A stretch of 64,000 bases of DNA from Pseudomonas sp. 21 (GCF_000955805.1 NZ_JYOA01000001.1:214630-278629), one strand, 5' to 3'. Positions 1 to 10,939 are shown, counted from the stretch's first letter. Notes: a model not told the origin generated them from the letters alone. Translations and numbers: made by a program.

Positions 1-1892
1 TGGCCATCGGCATTGGTCAGCAGCACCGTGCTATTGGCTTCCGCGACACCACTGAACAGCCCGCCATTGCTCGGGTTGACCGTGGGCGCCGGCGGCGGCT
101 CGGTATCCAGGGTGAGCTGCGCCGGGCCGCTGAGGTTGCCGGCTGCGTCCCTGGCGACGACGGTGACCTGGGTGCCGTTGGGCAATGGCGAACCGGGATG
201 GTAGCTCCAATGCCCGCTGCCATCGGCAACGACGGTCGCCAGCGGGGTTCCGTTGCCGGTGGTGAGCACGACCGTTGCGCCGGCCTCCGCCGTTCCTTCC
301 AGCCCCCCGGCATTGCCCGAGGTGATGGCAGGTGTGCCGGGCGCGATGCCGTCCACCGTGATGCTGGCGGAACCGCTCTCCCCCTGCGGGCCGCGTGCCA
401 CGGCATTGACCACGGTGCCGTCGGCCAATGGCGTGATCGGGGTGAAGCTCCAGTGGCCATCGCCTCCCACCAGCGCCACACCGATCAGGGTGCCCTGGGC
501 GTTGGTCAGGTACACCTGGGTGCCGACCGTCGCGGTGCCCTGGATGATGTGGCCGTTGCTCGGGTCGATGACGGGCGCGGGCACGTTGCCGCCCGGCGCA
601 CTGATGCTGGCAACCGGGCTGGCGTTGCCGGCGGCGTCACGGACGATGATCGAAACGATCTGACCGGCTGGCAGCGGCGAATCCAGGTTGAAACTGAAGC
701 GGCCGTCGGGCCCGACCTGCACGGTCAGGTCAGGGACGCCGTCGTTGTTCAGGTCGATGGACAGCGAGCTGCCGGGCTCGGCGATGCCGGCAAGGCCCCT
801 GCCGTCGGCGCTGATCGTCAGGTCATGGGCCGGCGCCGGCGGCGTGGTATCGGGCCCGCTCACCAGGGTCGGCGGGCTGGTATTGCCGGCCGGGTCGGTC
901 ACTGTCACCGACACACCCTGGCCATTGTTCACCGGCGTGGGCAGGGTGATCTCGAAATGCCCGTCGGAGCCGGCAACCCCGGTGGCGTCGGGGATACCGT
1001 CGCCGTTGGTGTCGACCTTCACGGTGGAGCCCGGCTCGGCGCTGCCGCTGACCTTGCTGCCATCCTCGGACACCGTCACGCCCATCGCGGCACCCGGCGC
1101 CGTGGTATCCGGCGCGGTGACGGTGGCGCCGGAACTGGCACTGCCGCCATTGGGGCCGCGCACCACCACGGTGACATTCTCGCCGTTGCTCAGGGGTGGG
1201 CTGACCGGCACCTGGAAGTGGCCGTTGCCGTCCACCGGCGCGGTGTAGTCAGGCTGGCCATCGCCGTTGACGTCCACCTCGACGGTCGTACCCGGCGTGG
1301 CACGGCCGGTGATCACGCTGCCGTCAGGGCTGACCGTGATATCGGTCGCCGGTGCGGGAGGCGTCGGCGGGTTGCTGCTGCCGCCGCCACCACCACCACC
1401 ACCACCACCACCACCACCACCACCACTGCTGGCGATGGCGGCACCGCCGGCAATCACAGCGGCGCCAGCGAGGATGGTCGCAGGGACGCCCATCCCGGCG
1501 ATACCGCCGGCGGTACCTGCTGCGCCGGCCTCGGCACTGGTCAGCGACTCGAAGCCGGCGTCGACGGGCTCGGCGGCGTAGGTGGGCGCCAAGGTGCCGT
1601 CAGCGGCGACCTGATCCAGTTCGGTCACCACCAGGTCGCCCTTCTCGTCCACCAGGTAGAGCTGGCTGGGCGGCTGGCCTTCAGCGAAGAAGTTGGCGAT
1701 GCGAATGGTCTCGCCGTCCTTGAGCTGCACCACGAGGTCGGCACCGACCTGCTGGTAGCTGGCGACTGCGTCGGCAGTGACGTCCAGGGCCACGTTGCTG
1801 GCCTGCTGAAGAACGATGCTCCCTTCGACCGTCTGCTGCGTGGCGGTGGCCACCTGCACCTGAGACGCCACGACCTTCGCCTGGATCGCCAT
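1..1892 (-). CDS. BapA/LapA-type Ig-repeat surface adhesin, N-terminal part (3' end outside window)
   Basis: The frame starts at an ATG at 1892, five bases after GAGGAAG, and runs off the left edge without a stop, so about 630 residues are visible. Residues 1-115 resemble the BapA prefix-like domain (IRIANFFAEGQPP, then VDEKGDLV). A Gly/Ala-rich hydrophobic stretch and a run of 15 glycines (157-171) lead into tandem bacterial Ig-like repeats of about 85 residues: five complete and a sixth cut by the edge. The first three carry DxNxDGxPD loops (DVNGDGQPD, DTNGDGIPD, DLNNDGVPD), which in such proteins usually bind calcium; the later repeats lack them. Family members leave the cell by a type I secretion system and act in biofilm adhesion. 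The C-terminal secretion signal and exporter genes would lie beyond the left edge. Family assignment is firm; the role is inferred. Confidence 0.85.
   Translation of the reverse strand, partial: MAIQAKVVASQVQVATATQQTVEGSIVLQQASNVALDVTADAVASYQQVGADLVVQLKDGETIRIANFFAEGQPPSQLYLVDEKGDLVVTELDQVAADGTLAPTYAAEPVDAGFESLTSAEAGAAGTAGGIAGMGVPATILAGAAVIAGGAAIASSGGGGGGGGGGGGGGGSSNPPTPPAPATDITVSPDGSVITGRATPGTTVEVDVNGDGQPDYTAPVDGNGHFQVPVSPPLSNGENVTVVVRGPNGGSASSGATVTAPDTTAPGAAMGVTVSEDGSKVSGSAEPGSTVKVDTNGDGIPDATGVAGSDGHFEITLPTPVNNGQGVSVTVTDPAGNTSPPTLVSGPDTTPPAPAHDLTISADGRGLAGIAEPGSSLSIDLNNDGVPDLTVQVGPDGRFSFNLDSPLPAGQIVSIIVRDAAGNASPVASISAPGGNVPAPVIDPSNGHIIQGTATVGTQVYLTNAQGTLIGVALVGGDGHWSFTPITPLADGTVVNAVARGPQGESGSASITVDGIAPGTPAITSGNAGGLEGTAEAGATVVLTTGNGTPLATVVADGSGHWSYHPGSPLPNGTQVTVVARDAAGNLSGPAQLTLDTEPPPAPTVNPSNGGLFSGVAEANSTVLLTNADG
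1387..1425. repeat. Trinucleotide microsatellite (CCA)13 inside the adhesin gene
   Basis: Thirteen perfect CCA units (GGT on the coding strand) encode most of a 15-glycine linker between the N-terminal domain and the first Ig repeat. Unit gain or loss would keep the frame and change only linker length. Confidence 0.9.
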
Positions 1893-2706
1893 GCTGACTT
1901 CCTCTGCCCGGAATAATGTTTTTGTTTATGGCCAGAAAGAGATAGCAGCTTCTGTGCAGGGCGCCGGAAGTGCGCCGGAAGGGTCTTGGACGAAGTGTTT
2001 AATCGAAAGGTAGTAGCCTATGCACCGGGCAGGAAGTTCAGAGTTTATTTATCAACGACAGATAGCAGCACCATTAACTGCCGCTGCGACTTTTGACAAA
2101 AATTTGACATTTGCCGCAAGCACCGGCCTTTCAGCCTCAACGCCAGAATCGGTTTCCACGACAACTTGGTCGCAGTTGCCAAGTGGCCGCCTGACAATAT
2201 TCAGTCGCTTGCTTGAGTATCGCCAATCACTTACACGCATGTAATCCCTGGATTACAGGATTACCGTTCGTCGGATAGGTTGATCAGCCCGTTTCCTGTC
2301 CGTACGGACAGGCCCGACACAAGGGGCGACGAGAGCCAAAGGCCCGATGCAGAGCGAAGCGGCAGAATAGACGCGCTGACATGCAAAAATGAATGTAAAG
2401 GGCCTATCCCCCTGCGGGGAACCGCGAAGAATTCCGCCCGGCGAATGGCGCAGGAGCAACTTCAGGCAATACCTGAAGAACCGCGCGCATTCCAAGGTTC
2501 GGGTTGGCCTTGATATTCCAGAGTTCGAACAGAACCCCGCGAGAAAGCGGCCGAAGGCGAAATAGCGACTTGCATTCACGGGAAATATGGCGCGACGGGC
2601 GCCAAACTAAAGTCTGGCCAATTCGACCGCCGCAGATATATAGCGGAGTATCCGAAGACCGAACGGAAAGTCAGGCCTTCGGAACTCGCTTATTCAGCGT
2701 GGCAAC
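1893..2706. other. 814-bp non-coding region upstream of the adhesin
   Basis: No convincing gene is present. Bases 1910-2270 are clearly more AT-rich than the surroundings, as is common upstream of large adhesins. TTTTGACAAAAATTTGACAT at 2091-2110 contains two TTGACA-like hexamers on the plus strand. A perfect 18-bp palindrome lies at 2295-2312. The adhesin promoter (minus strand) should lie here, but no clear -10/-35 pair could be assigned. Confidence 0.7.
2295..2312. promoter_or_regulatory. Perfect 18-bp palindrome, candidate operator
   Basis: CCTGTCCGTACGGACAGG is self-complementary over its full length. It lies about 400 bp upstream of the adhesin start, outside any gene. The form suits a dimeric repressor such as a TetR-family protein, but no regulator gene sits beside it. 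Confidence 0.45.
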
Positions 2707-4341
2707 TTAAAGCGCCATATCGCTGGAGGCCTTTTCCGGCGCCGGGGCGGCGTCGGTCGGCTGCGCGGCCGGTGCCTGGTCGATGGCTGGCGGCGAGTCC
2801 AGTTGCAGGACCTTGGCGGTGTAGCTCCACTCGGCGTAGGTCTTCTCCGGGCTGTCGTTGAGCCTGGTGCCGTAGCTCGGGACGATCTGGTGGACCTTGG
2901 CCTGCCACTCGGGCGTGGCGAGCTCGTCCTTGAACACCTTCTCCAGCACGTTGAGCATGATCGGCGCGGCGGTGGAAGCACCCGGCGATGCACCCAGCAG
3001 GCCGGCAATGCTGCCGTCGGCGGAAGCGACGATCTCGGTGCCGAGCTTCAGCACGCCGCCCTTGTCCGCGTCACGCTTGATGATCTGCACGCGCTGGCCG
3101 GCCTGCCACAGGCGCCAGTCCTCGGCCTTGGCTTCCGGGAAGTACTCGCGCAGTGCGGCGAGGCGATCTTCGTCGGAGAGCATCAGCTGGCCGGCGAGGT
3201 ATTCCACCAGCGGGTACTCGTCGATGCCCACGCGGGTCATCGGCCAGACGTTGTGGACGTTGGTGCTGCCCAGCAGGTCGAGGTACGAGCCTTCCTTGAG
3301 GAACTTGGTGGAGAAGGTCGCGAACGGCCCGAACAGGATCACGCGCTTGCCGTCCAGCACGCGGGTATCCAGGTGCGGCACGGACATCGGCGGAGCACCG
3401 ACGGACGCCTTGCCATAGGCCTTGGCCAGGTGCTGCTGGGCGATGGTCGGGTTCTCGGTGACCAGGAACGAACCACCCACCGGGAAGCCAGCGTAGTCCT
3501 TGGCCTCTTCGATGCCGGACTTCTGCAACAGGCGCAGCGCGCCGCCGCCGGCACCAATGAAGACGAACCTGGCGTCGGTCTCGGTAACGCTGCCGTCCTT
3601 GAGGTTCTTGTACTCGACGCGCCAGGTGCCGTCGTCGTTGCGGGTAATGTTCTCGACTTCGCTGGAGAGCTTCAGGCTGAAGTTCGGCCTGGTCTGCAGG
3701 TAGCCGGCGAACTGGCGGGTGATCTCGCCGAAGTTCACGTCGGTGCCGATGGGCGTCCAGGTGGCGGCAATCTTCTGCGAAGGATCGCGGCCCTGCATCA
3801 TCAGCGGCACCCACTTGGCGATCTGCGCCGGGTCTTCCGAGTACTGCATGCCGCGGAACAGCGGGCTGGCCTGCAGGGCTTCATAGCGCTTCTTGAGGAA
3901 GGCGATGTTGTCGTCGCCCCAGACGAAGCTCATGTGCGGGGTGGAGTTGATGAACGAGCGGGGGTTCTTCAGCACGCCGTTCTGCACCTGCCAGGCCCAG
4001 AACTGACGGGAGATCTGGAACGACTCGTTGATCTCCACCGCCTTGGCGATGGTGACGTTGCCGTCTTTATCTTCGGGGGTGTAGTTCAGCTCGGCCAGGG
4101 CTGAATGGCCAGTGCCGGCGTTGTTCCAGCCGTTGGAGCTTTCCTGGGCGACGCCGTCGAGGCGTTCGACCATTTCCATCGACCAACCCGGTTCCAGCTC
4201 ATTGAGCCAGACGCCCAGGGTGGTGCTCATGATGCCGCCGCCGATCAGCAGCACGTCGACTTTCTTGGTATCCGCAAAGGCGGGCGCGCAATTCACTGCC
4301 AGGGCGAGGCCCAGCAGCGCCCCGCTAACTTTCTTGATCAT
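2707..4341 (-). CDS. mqo: Malate:quinone oxidoreductase
   Basis: This 544-residue FAD enzyme oxidises malate to oxaloacetate and passes electrons to the quinone pool, a membrane-linked TCA-cycle step. The N-terminus ([20 protein letters not shown], cleavage near residue 23) looks like a signal or membrane-targeting peptide. It is followed by the FAD-binding GGGIMSTT motif (about 34-41) and the Mqo-typical [18 protein letters not shown] segment. Length is slightly above the usual 490-525 because of the leader and an Ala/Pro-rich tail. Pseudomonads often have two mqo paralogues, and the leader-bearing form is familiar in the genus. The gene is monocistronic here, with a 5' region of about 240 bp that may contain an antisense transcript. 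Confidence 0.95.
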   Translation of the reverse strand: MIKKVSGALLGLALAVNCAPAFADTKKVDVLLIGGGIMSTTLGVWLNELEPGWSMEMVERLDGVAQESSNGWNNAGTGHSALAELNYTPEDKDGNVTIAKAVEINESFQISRQFWAWQVQNGVLKNPRSFINSTPHMSFVWGDDNIAFLKKRYEALQASPLFRGMQYSEDPAQIAKWVPLMMQGRDPSQKIAATWTPIGTDVNFGEITRQFAGYLQTRPNFSLKLSSEVENITRNDDGTWRVEYKNLKDGSVTETDARFVFIGAGGGALRLLQKSGIEEAKDYAGFPVGGSFLVTENPTIAQQHLAKAYGKASVGAPPMSVPHLDTRVLDGKRVILFGPFATFSTKFLKEGSYLDLLGSTNVHNVWPMTRVGIDEYPLVEYLAGQLMLSDEDRLAALREYFPEAKAEDWRLWQAGQRVQIIKRDADKGGVLKLGTEIVASADGSIAGLLGASPGASTAAPIMLNVLEKVFKDELATPEWQAKVHQIVPSYGTRLNDSPEKTYAEWSYTAKVLQLDSPPAIDQAPAAQPTDAAPAPEKASSDMAL

Positions 4342-4534
4342 CGAAAGGTTTCTCGTCGTTAGGGCTTGGCCTTCCCCACCGGCGTCATACAGCGTGAAGG
4401 CCGTGCCTCGCGCACGGGGCGCAAACGATGGGCAAGGCGACAGATGACGAGGATGAGTCGGGACTCAGTTCCCTCCTCCGCCGGCTCTGAGGCCTGCTTG
4501 ATGGAATGAGGGACGTCCTGCGCAGAGAGACACG

Positions 4535-4560
4535 CAAAGCCTTCGGCTTTGGCTTTTGTT
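4535..4560 (+). terminator. Rho-independent terminator-like hairpin on the plus strand
   Basis: CAAAGCC-TTC-GGCTTTG forms a 7-bp stem with a 3-base loop, followed by GCTTTTGTT. The U-rich side points along the plus strand, yet no plus-strand gene lies upstream, so it may end an unannotated small RNA. Confidence 0.45.
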
Positions 4561-4703
4561 GTGGGAGGGATGCATGGTCTGCTGAAACGTTTGCGCATTC
4601 TAGCGAATGAGAACGGCATCACCAACCATTACGGTCAAGTATCGACCGGACGGTTTGTATGTAGGTGTGTTCCTCTGTTGCGCGCGGAGCGTGACCCTAC
4701 CCT

Positions 4704-4770
4704 GTAGGAGCGAGCTTGCTCGCGAACCGACCATCGCCGCGGGCTCGTTCGCGAGCAAGCTCGCTCCTAC
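4704..4770. repeat. REP inverted pair (REP doublet)
   Basis: Two perfect 24-bp inverted arms (4704-4727 and 4747-4770) of the Pseudomonas REP type, with core GAGCAAGCTCGCTCCTAC, are separated by 19 bp. Such elements are dispersed by RAYT transposases and lie between genes. Confidence 0.9.
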
Positions 4771-4930
4771 AAAATACCCGCCCTGCACCACATCGTTACC
4801 GAAGCGCACCGCAACTGCGCACGAAGCGCACCATCCGTTACCGTTCCGCCCCTCCCTCCGCCACGACTCTTACGCCGATTTCCTACGCCAACCGCTCTAC
4901 TCCAGCCCATTTCAATCACTTCGCCATCAT

Positions 4931-4946
4931 TGGCACGGCAACTGCT
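4931..4946 (+). promoter_or_regulatory. Sigma-54-like promoter upstream of the GntR gene
   Basis: TGGCACG-GCAA-CTGCT matches the -24/-12 consensus TGGCACG-N4-TTGCW except for one base of the -12 element. It lies 50 bp before the GntR start codon. No enhancer-binding protein gene is adjacent, so this is only a candidate. Confidence 0.4.
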
Positions 4947-4965
4947 TAATTGCATGCATGGATAA

Positions 4966-4975
4966 TTGGATCCAA
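4966..4975. promoter_or_regulatory. TTGGATCCAA palindrome, possible GntR operator
   Basis: This perfect 10-bp palindrome lies 21 bp before the GntR start codon. It fits the FCD-type GntR operator form TNGTNNACNA only in part (two mismatches). Its position between promoter and start suits autoregulation. Confidence 0.3.
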
Positions 4976-4996
4976 AAATCCACGAGGAAACACCCC

Positions 4997-5662
4997 ATGC
5001 GCCTGGTGCCCACTGCCCGCCCTCCGATGAGCGCCGAAGACGAGGCCTACGACTATCTCCTCCAGGCCATCTGCACCGGCCGCTACAGGACCGGCGACCG
5101 TCTGGTGGCCGAGGACATCGCCAGCGAGATCGGCATGAGCCGGATGCCCGTGCGTGGCGCCTTCAAGCGCCTGGACGCCGAGGGCCTGGTGACCCTGCGA
5201 CCCAATCGCGGCGCCATCGTCAGCGGCCTGAACATCGAGGAGATGCGCGAAGTCTTCGAGATGCGCAGCGCCCTGGAGGGCCTGGCCATCCGCATCGCCG
5301 TGCCACAATTGACCGACCGCGACATCTCTCGCCTGGAGCGCATGCTCGACGAGATGGACGACTACCGCGACGACAGCGCCGAGTGGGTCAGCCGCCACCG
5401 CGCCTTCCATGAATACCTCTGCAGCCTCGCCGGGCGCCCGCGCCTGCTGCGCCAGATCACCGCGCTGTACTCGGTGATCGAGCCGCACATGCGCCTGTGG
5501 CTGCAGCACGTCGACAAGCCCATGAGCGCCCGCGAGGAGCACGCGGTGATCCTCGACGCGCTGCGCTCGGGCGATGCCCGCGAAGCCGAGCGGGTGATCT
5601 GCGATCACATCGAGGGAACGATTCCGTCCCTGGCCCATTTTCTGGAAGCACAAGCCTCCTGA
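4997..5662 (+). CDS. GntR-family transcriptional regulator (FadR/FCD subfamily)
   Basis: This is a predicted ligand-responsive DNA-binding regulator of 221 residues. Residues 12-75 form the GntR winged helix (VAEDIASEIGMSRMPVRGAF, then RLDAEGLVTLRPNRGAIV). Residues 80-210 form the helical FCD ligand domain (EMREVFEMRSALEGLA, HRAFHEYL). An upstream extension of the frame exists, but the ATG at 4997 is preferred: GAGGAAA lies six bases upstream and the protein then has normal family length. It stands 106 bp before, and in the same direction as, the ABC transporter and gamma-glutamyltransferase genes, so control of those genes is likely. The effector is unknown. Confidence 0.9.
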   Translation: MRLVPTARPPMSAEDEAYDYLLQAICTGRYRTGDRLVAEDIASEIGMSRMPVRGAFKRLDAEGLVTLRPNRGAIVSGLNIEEMREVFEMRSALEGLAIRIAVPQLTDRDISRLERMLDEMDDYRDDSAEWVSRHRAFHEYLCSLAGRPRLLRQITALYSVIEPHMRLWLQHVDKPMSAREEHAVILDALRSGDAREAERVICDHIEGTIPSLAHFLEAQAS

Positions 5663-5768
5663 GGCGCAATCCTCCAAAGCAAGCGCAAGTCCTTTGAAGC
5701 AACGGGCGCCTAGACCCGTACTTCTGTGTCCCTGAACTGCCCCTGGCAACCCCACCCCGGAGAGCAAC

Positions 5769-6575
5769 ATGTTCGAACGCAGGATCCCGCAGTGCCTTCT
5801 CGCCCTTTGCCTGGCCGCCCCGCTGGCGCACGCCGATGTGAAGATTCCCGACCGCTTGCAGAACGCCAGCAAGGTGACCTTCTGCGGCGGCATGGACTCC
5901 CCGCCCATGGGTTTCTATGACGCCAACCAGAAGCTCACCGGGGTCACCATCGACCTGGGCGAGGCCATCGCCAAGCGCCTGGGCGACAAGGAGATCGACT
6001 GGCGCATCACGCCCTTCTCCGGGCTGATCCCGGCGCTGCTCGCCGGCCAGTGCGACATGCTGGTGGACCAGCTGTTCGACAAGCCCGAGCGGCGCGAAGT
6101 GATCGACATGGTCAACTACATGTACTCCAGCCAGGCGGTGGTCGTCGGCAAGGGCAACCCCGAGGGCATTCACACCCTGGACGATCTCTCCGGCAAGAAG
6201 GTCGCGGTGCTCAACGGCTCGACCATCCGCACCCTGCTCGAAGCCCACAACGAGAAGCTGGCCAAGGCCGGCAAGCCGCCGATGAAGGTGGTGGTCTACA
6301 ACACCGACACCGACGCCTTCCAGTCCCTGCGCATCCGCCAGACCGACGCCTACGGCACCACCGTGGAAACCGCCGGCTACTACCAGAGCACGGCGCCGGA
6401 CCTGTTCGAGATCGGCGTGCCGGCCTTCGCGCGCATCCTCACCGGCCTGGGCATCCGCAAGGAAGACAAGCAGCTGAGCGAAGCCGTCACCCAGATCATC
6501 AAGGACATGCAGGCCGACGGCAGCTACGCCGCGCTCCTGGCCAAGTGGCACATCGAAGGCGACAAACTGGACTGA
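5769..6575 (+). CDS. ABC transporter substrate-binding protein, polar amino acid (SBP_bac_3) type
   Basis: Periplasmic binding protein of 268 residues with a signal peptide (residues 1-22, ending LAHA before DVKIP). The body matches the HisJ/GlnH fold: GFYDANQKLTGVTIDLGEAI near the start, then the ITPFSGLIPALLAGQCDMLV hinge region. It starts with an SD-like GGAGAG eight bases before the ATG. It is followed 11 bp later by the matching permease and then the ATPase, so it is the cognate binding subunit. The ligand cannot be read from sequence; the neighbouring GGT-like enzyme and polyamine-type binding protein suggest a gamma-glutamyl or amine-containing compound. Confidence 0.9.
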   Translation: MFERRIPQCLLALCLAAPLAHADVKIPDRLQNASKVTFCGGMDSPPMGFYDANQKLTGVTIDLGEAIAKRLGDKEIDWRITPFSGLIPALLAGQCDMLVDQLFDKPERREVIDMVNYMYSSQAVVVGKGNPEGIHTLDDLSGKKVAVLNGSTIRTLLEAHNEKLAKAGKPPMKVVVYNTDTDAFQSLRIRQTDAYGTTVETAGYYQSTAPDLFEIGVPAFARILTGLGIRKEDKQLSEAVTQIIKDMQADGSYAALLAKWHIEGDKLD

Positions 6576-6586
6576 GGTAACGAGAC

Positions 6587-7354
6587 ATGAACTTCAGTTG
6601 GGACGTGTTCTGGCAGTACCTGCTGCGGCCGAGCGATATCTACCTCTACGGCCTGTGGCTGACCTGCGTGATCGCCGTCAGCGCCATGCTCCTGGGCTGC
6701 GTGCTCGGGCTGCTGGCGGCGCTGATGCGCCTGTCGACCAACCCGCTCTTGCAATACCCGGTGCGCTTCTACGTGTGGCTGATGCGCGGCACGCCGCTGC
6801 TGGTGCAGATCGTCTTCCTCTACACCGCACTGGCCGCTGGCGGCATCTTCCGCTTCGAGGACCTGGACCTGGGGCTGTTCATCCTGCCGGGCAACATCCA
6901 GGCAGCGATCATCGCCCTGGGCCTCAACGAAGGCGCGTACATGGCCGAGATCATCCGTGCCGGCATCGGTGCGGTGGACAAGGGCCAGTATGAAGCCGGC
7001 AAATCCCTCGGCATGACCTTCCCCAAGCTGATGCGCCGCATCGTGCTGCCGCAGGCCTTCCGGGTGATCGTTCCGCCGCTGGGCAACGAGTTCAACGTGA
7101 TGCTGAAGAACACCACGCTGGTCAGCGTGATCGGCGTGCAGGAACTGCTGCTGAGCACCCAGATGGTCACCTCGGCGACCTTCCGCGTGTTCGAGCTGTA
7201 CCTGGTCGTGGCGATCTACTTCCTCGCCCTGACCACCCTGTGGGGCTTCTTCCAGCGCTGGCTGGAAGTGCGCTTCGGCAAATCCGACGGCCAGCCAGCC
7301 GCCTCGAACCGACTGTTCGGCCGCCAGGCGATGAAACTGCTGAGGGGGCGTTGA
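6587..7354 (+). CDS. ABC transporter permease, HisM/GlnP type
   Basis: Inner-membrane permease of 255 residues with about five membrane segments. It carries the EAA loop ([20 protein letters not shown], residues 136-155) that contacts the ATPase, and the polar-amino-acid signature [13 protein letters not shown] (68-80). Only one permease gene is present, so the channel is probably a homodimer. It is placed between the binding protein (11-bp gap) and the ATPase (1-bp gap), which indicates co-translation. This permease type normally works with SBP_bac_3 proteins, not with the PotF-type protein encoded further along the operon. Confidence 0.92.
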   Translation: MNFSWDVFWQYLLRPSDIYLYGLWLTCVIAVSAMLLGCVLGLLAALMRLSTNPLLQYPVRFYVWLMRGTPLLVQIVFLYTALAAGGIFRFEDLDLGLFILPGNIQAAIIALGLNEGAYMAEIIRAGIGAVDKGQYEAGKSLGMTFPKLMRRIVLPQAFRVIVPPLGNEFNVMLKNTTLVSVIGVQELLLSTQMVTSATFRVFELYLVVAIYFLALTTLWGFFQRWLEVRFGKSDGQPAASNRLFGRQAMKLLRGR

Positions 7355-7355
7355 G

Positions 7356-9242
<1,887 letters not shown>

Positions 9243-9259
9243 ACCGAAGAGAGTTTTCC

Positions 9260-10876
9260 ATGCTGAGCTTCTCTGCCCACGAGTACCCCTACGCTTCCCA
9301 GCGCCAGAGCGTGTTCGCCCGCAACGGCATGGTCGCCGCCTCGCAGCCCCTGGCTGCCGAGGCCGGCATCGCCATGCTGCGTGCCGGCGGCAACGCCATC
9401 GACGCCGCCATCGCCACCGCCGCCGCGCTGACCGTGGTCGAGCCCACCGGCTGCGCCATCGGCGGCGACGCCTTTGCCCTGGTCTGGGTCAAGGACCAAT
9501 TGCACGGTCTCGACGCCAGCGGCCATGCGCCCGCCTCCATCTCCATCGACAAGGTGAAAGCCGCCGGGCACGACAAGATGCCCGTTCACGGCTGGCTACC
9601 GATCACCGTGCCGGGCATTCCCTCGGCCTGGGCCGAGCTGTCCGCACGCTTCGGCAAACTGCCCTTTGCCGACCTGCTGCAACCGGCCATCGCGCTGGCC
9701 CGCAACGGTTTCCCGGTGTCCCCGGTGGTCGCCCACCAGTGGGAAATCGCCCGCCGCGAGTACCAGGAAAGCCGCGCCGCCGTGCCGGTGCTGGAAGCCT
9801 GGTTCGACACCTTCACCCTCGACGGCGAAGCACCGCGCGCCGGCCAGCTGTTCCGCAACCCGGCCCAGGCGAAAACCCTTGCCGAGCTGGCCGAGACGAA
9901 GTGCGAAAGCTTCTACCGTGGCGCCCTCGCCGAGCGCCTGGCCGCCCACTCCGCCGCCACCGGTGGCGAGCTGAGCGCCGCGGACCTGGCCGGCTACAAA
10001 CCCAAGTGGGTCGAGCCGATCAAGACCAACTACCGCGGCTACGACGTCTGGGAAATCCCACCCGCCGGCCAGGGCCTGATCGCCCTGATGACCCTGAACA
10101 TCCTCCAGGGCTACGACTTCGACCAGCGCGACAGCCAGCTCACCTGGCACCGCCAGCTCGAAGCGATGAAGAAGGCCTACGCCGACGGCCTGCACTACAT
10201 CACCGACGCCGAGCACATGCGCGTCAGCACCGCCGCGCTGCTGTCCGACGACTATGCCGCGCGCCGCCGCGCCGAGATCGGCGAGCACGCCGCCGAGCCC
10301 AGGCACGGCGACCCGCACGCCAGCGGCACCGTGTACATCGCCACCGCCGACGGCGAAGGCAACATGGTCTCCTTCATCCAGAGCGCCTACCACGGCTTCG
10401 GCTCCGGCGTGGTGCTGCCCGACAGCGGCATCGGCCTGCAGAACCGCGGCTCGGAATTCAGCCTCGACCCGGCGCACTCCAACGCCCTGGCACCGGGCAA
10501 GAAGACCTTCCACACCATCATCCCCGGCTTCCTCAGCAAGGACGGCGTGGCCGTCGGCCCGTTCGGCGTGATGGGCGGCTACATGCAGCCCCAGGGCCAC
10601 GTGCAGATGGTGATGAACCTGGTGGACTTCGGCCTCAACCCGCAGGCCGCGCTGGACGCCCCGCGCTGGCAGTGGCTGGGCGGCATGAAGGTCGGCATCG
10701 AGCAGCACGCCAACCGTGACCTCGCCTTCGGCCTGGCGCGACGCGGCCACGAGGTCGAGATCGCCTGCGACCTCACCGACTACGGCCGCGGCCAGATCAT
10801 CATCCGCGACCCGCAAACCGGCGTGCTCTGCGGCGGTACCGAACCGCGCGCGGACTCGCATATCGCGGTCTGCTGA
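9260..10876 (+). CDS. Gamma-glutamyltransferase family (Ntn) hydrolase
   Basis: This 538-residue protein belongs to the N-terminal-nucleophile gamma-glutamyltransferase family, which self-cleaves and then transfers or hydrolyses gamma-glutamyl groups. The predicted nucleophile is Thr357 in GTVYIATADGEGN, aligning with the TTHYSVVD-type site of classical enzymes; cleavage there would give a heavy chain of about 356 residues and a light chain of about 182. GGNAIDAAIATAAAL and the C-terminal GVMGGYMQPQGHVQ block are family hallmarks. No signal peptide is seen, unlike periplasmic GGT, so it is probably cytoplasmic. As the last gene of the transporter operon it may release the imported compound from a gamma-glutamyl or related amide linkage. 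The substrate is not known. Confidence 0.9.
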   Translation: MLSFSAHEYPYASQRQSVFARNGMVAASQPLAAEAGIAMLRAGGNAIDAAIATAAALTVVEPTGCAIGGDAFALVWVKDQLHGLDASGHAPASISIDKVKAAGHDKMPVHGWLPITVPGIPSAWAELSARFGKLPFADLLQPAIALARNGFPVSPVVAHQWEIARREYQESRAAVPVLEAWFDTFTLDGEAPRAGQLFRNPAQAKTLAELAETKCESFYRGALAERLAAHSAATGGELSAADLAGYKPKWVEPIKTNYRGYDVWEIPPAGQGLIALMTLNILQGYDFDQRDSQLTWHRQLEAMKKAYADGLHYITDAEHMRVSTAALLSDDYAARRRAEIGEHAAEPRHGDPHASGTVYIATADGEGNMVSFIQSAYHGFGSGVVLPDSGIGLQNRGSEFSLDPAHSNALAPGKKTFHTIIPGFLSKDGVAVGPFGVMGGYMQPQGHVQMVMNLVDFGLNPQAALDAPRWQWLGGMKVGIEQHANRDLAFGLARRGHEVEIACDLTDYGRGQIIIRDPQTGVLCGGTEPRADSHIAVC

Positions 10877-10884
10877 CGTATCGA

Positions 10885-10916
10885 TTCTCCTCGCCGGCCG
10901 CAGCCGGTGAGGAGAA
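10885..10916. terminator. Strong hairpin between convergent genes, probable bidirectional terminator
   Basis: Arms of 14 bases (10885-10898 and 10903-10916, one G-U pair) enclose a CGCA loop. It lies 8 bp after the GGT-like stop and 23 bp from the stop of the opposing T6SS-like gene. There is no clear T-tract on either side, so termination strength is uncertain. Confidence 0.5.
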
Positions 10917-10939
10917 GTCGCTCGGCCATCTGCCAGCAG

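Larger units (their letters stand above)
4342..4996. other. 655-bp intergenic region between mqo and the GntR gene
   Basis: No protein gene is supported. From left to right it holds the mqo leader region, a plus-strand terminator-like hairpin (4535-4560), a REP inverted pair (4704-4770), a sigma-54-like promoter (4931-4946) and a TTGGATCCAA palindrome (4966-4975) before the GntR start. Confidence 0.8.

Noticed and set aside
1387..1425. Short-period repeat as CRISPR or phage feature
   Set aside because: It is a 3-bp microsatellite within a coding frame, with no spacers and no cas genes nearby.
198..1916. A 572-codon plus-strand frame with poly-Thr
   Set aside because: Antisense to the adhesin gene; the poly-Thr tract is the reverse of the poly-Gly microsatellite.
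2253..2579. A 108-codon minus-strand frame upstream of the adhesin
   Set aside because: No ribosome site, unusual composition and position across a palindrome and hairpin; treated as non-coding.
4607..4996. N-terminal extension of the GntR regulator
   Set aside because: It would run through the REP pair and promoter region and has no similarity; the ATG at 4997 has a proper ribosome site.
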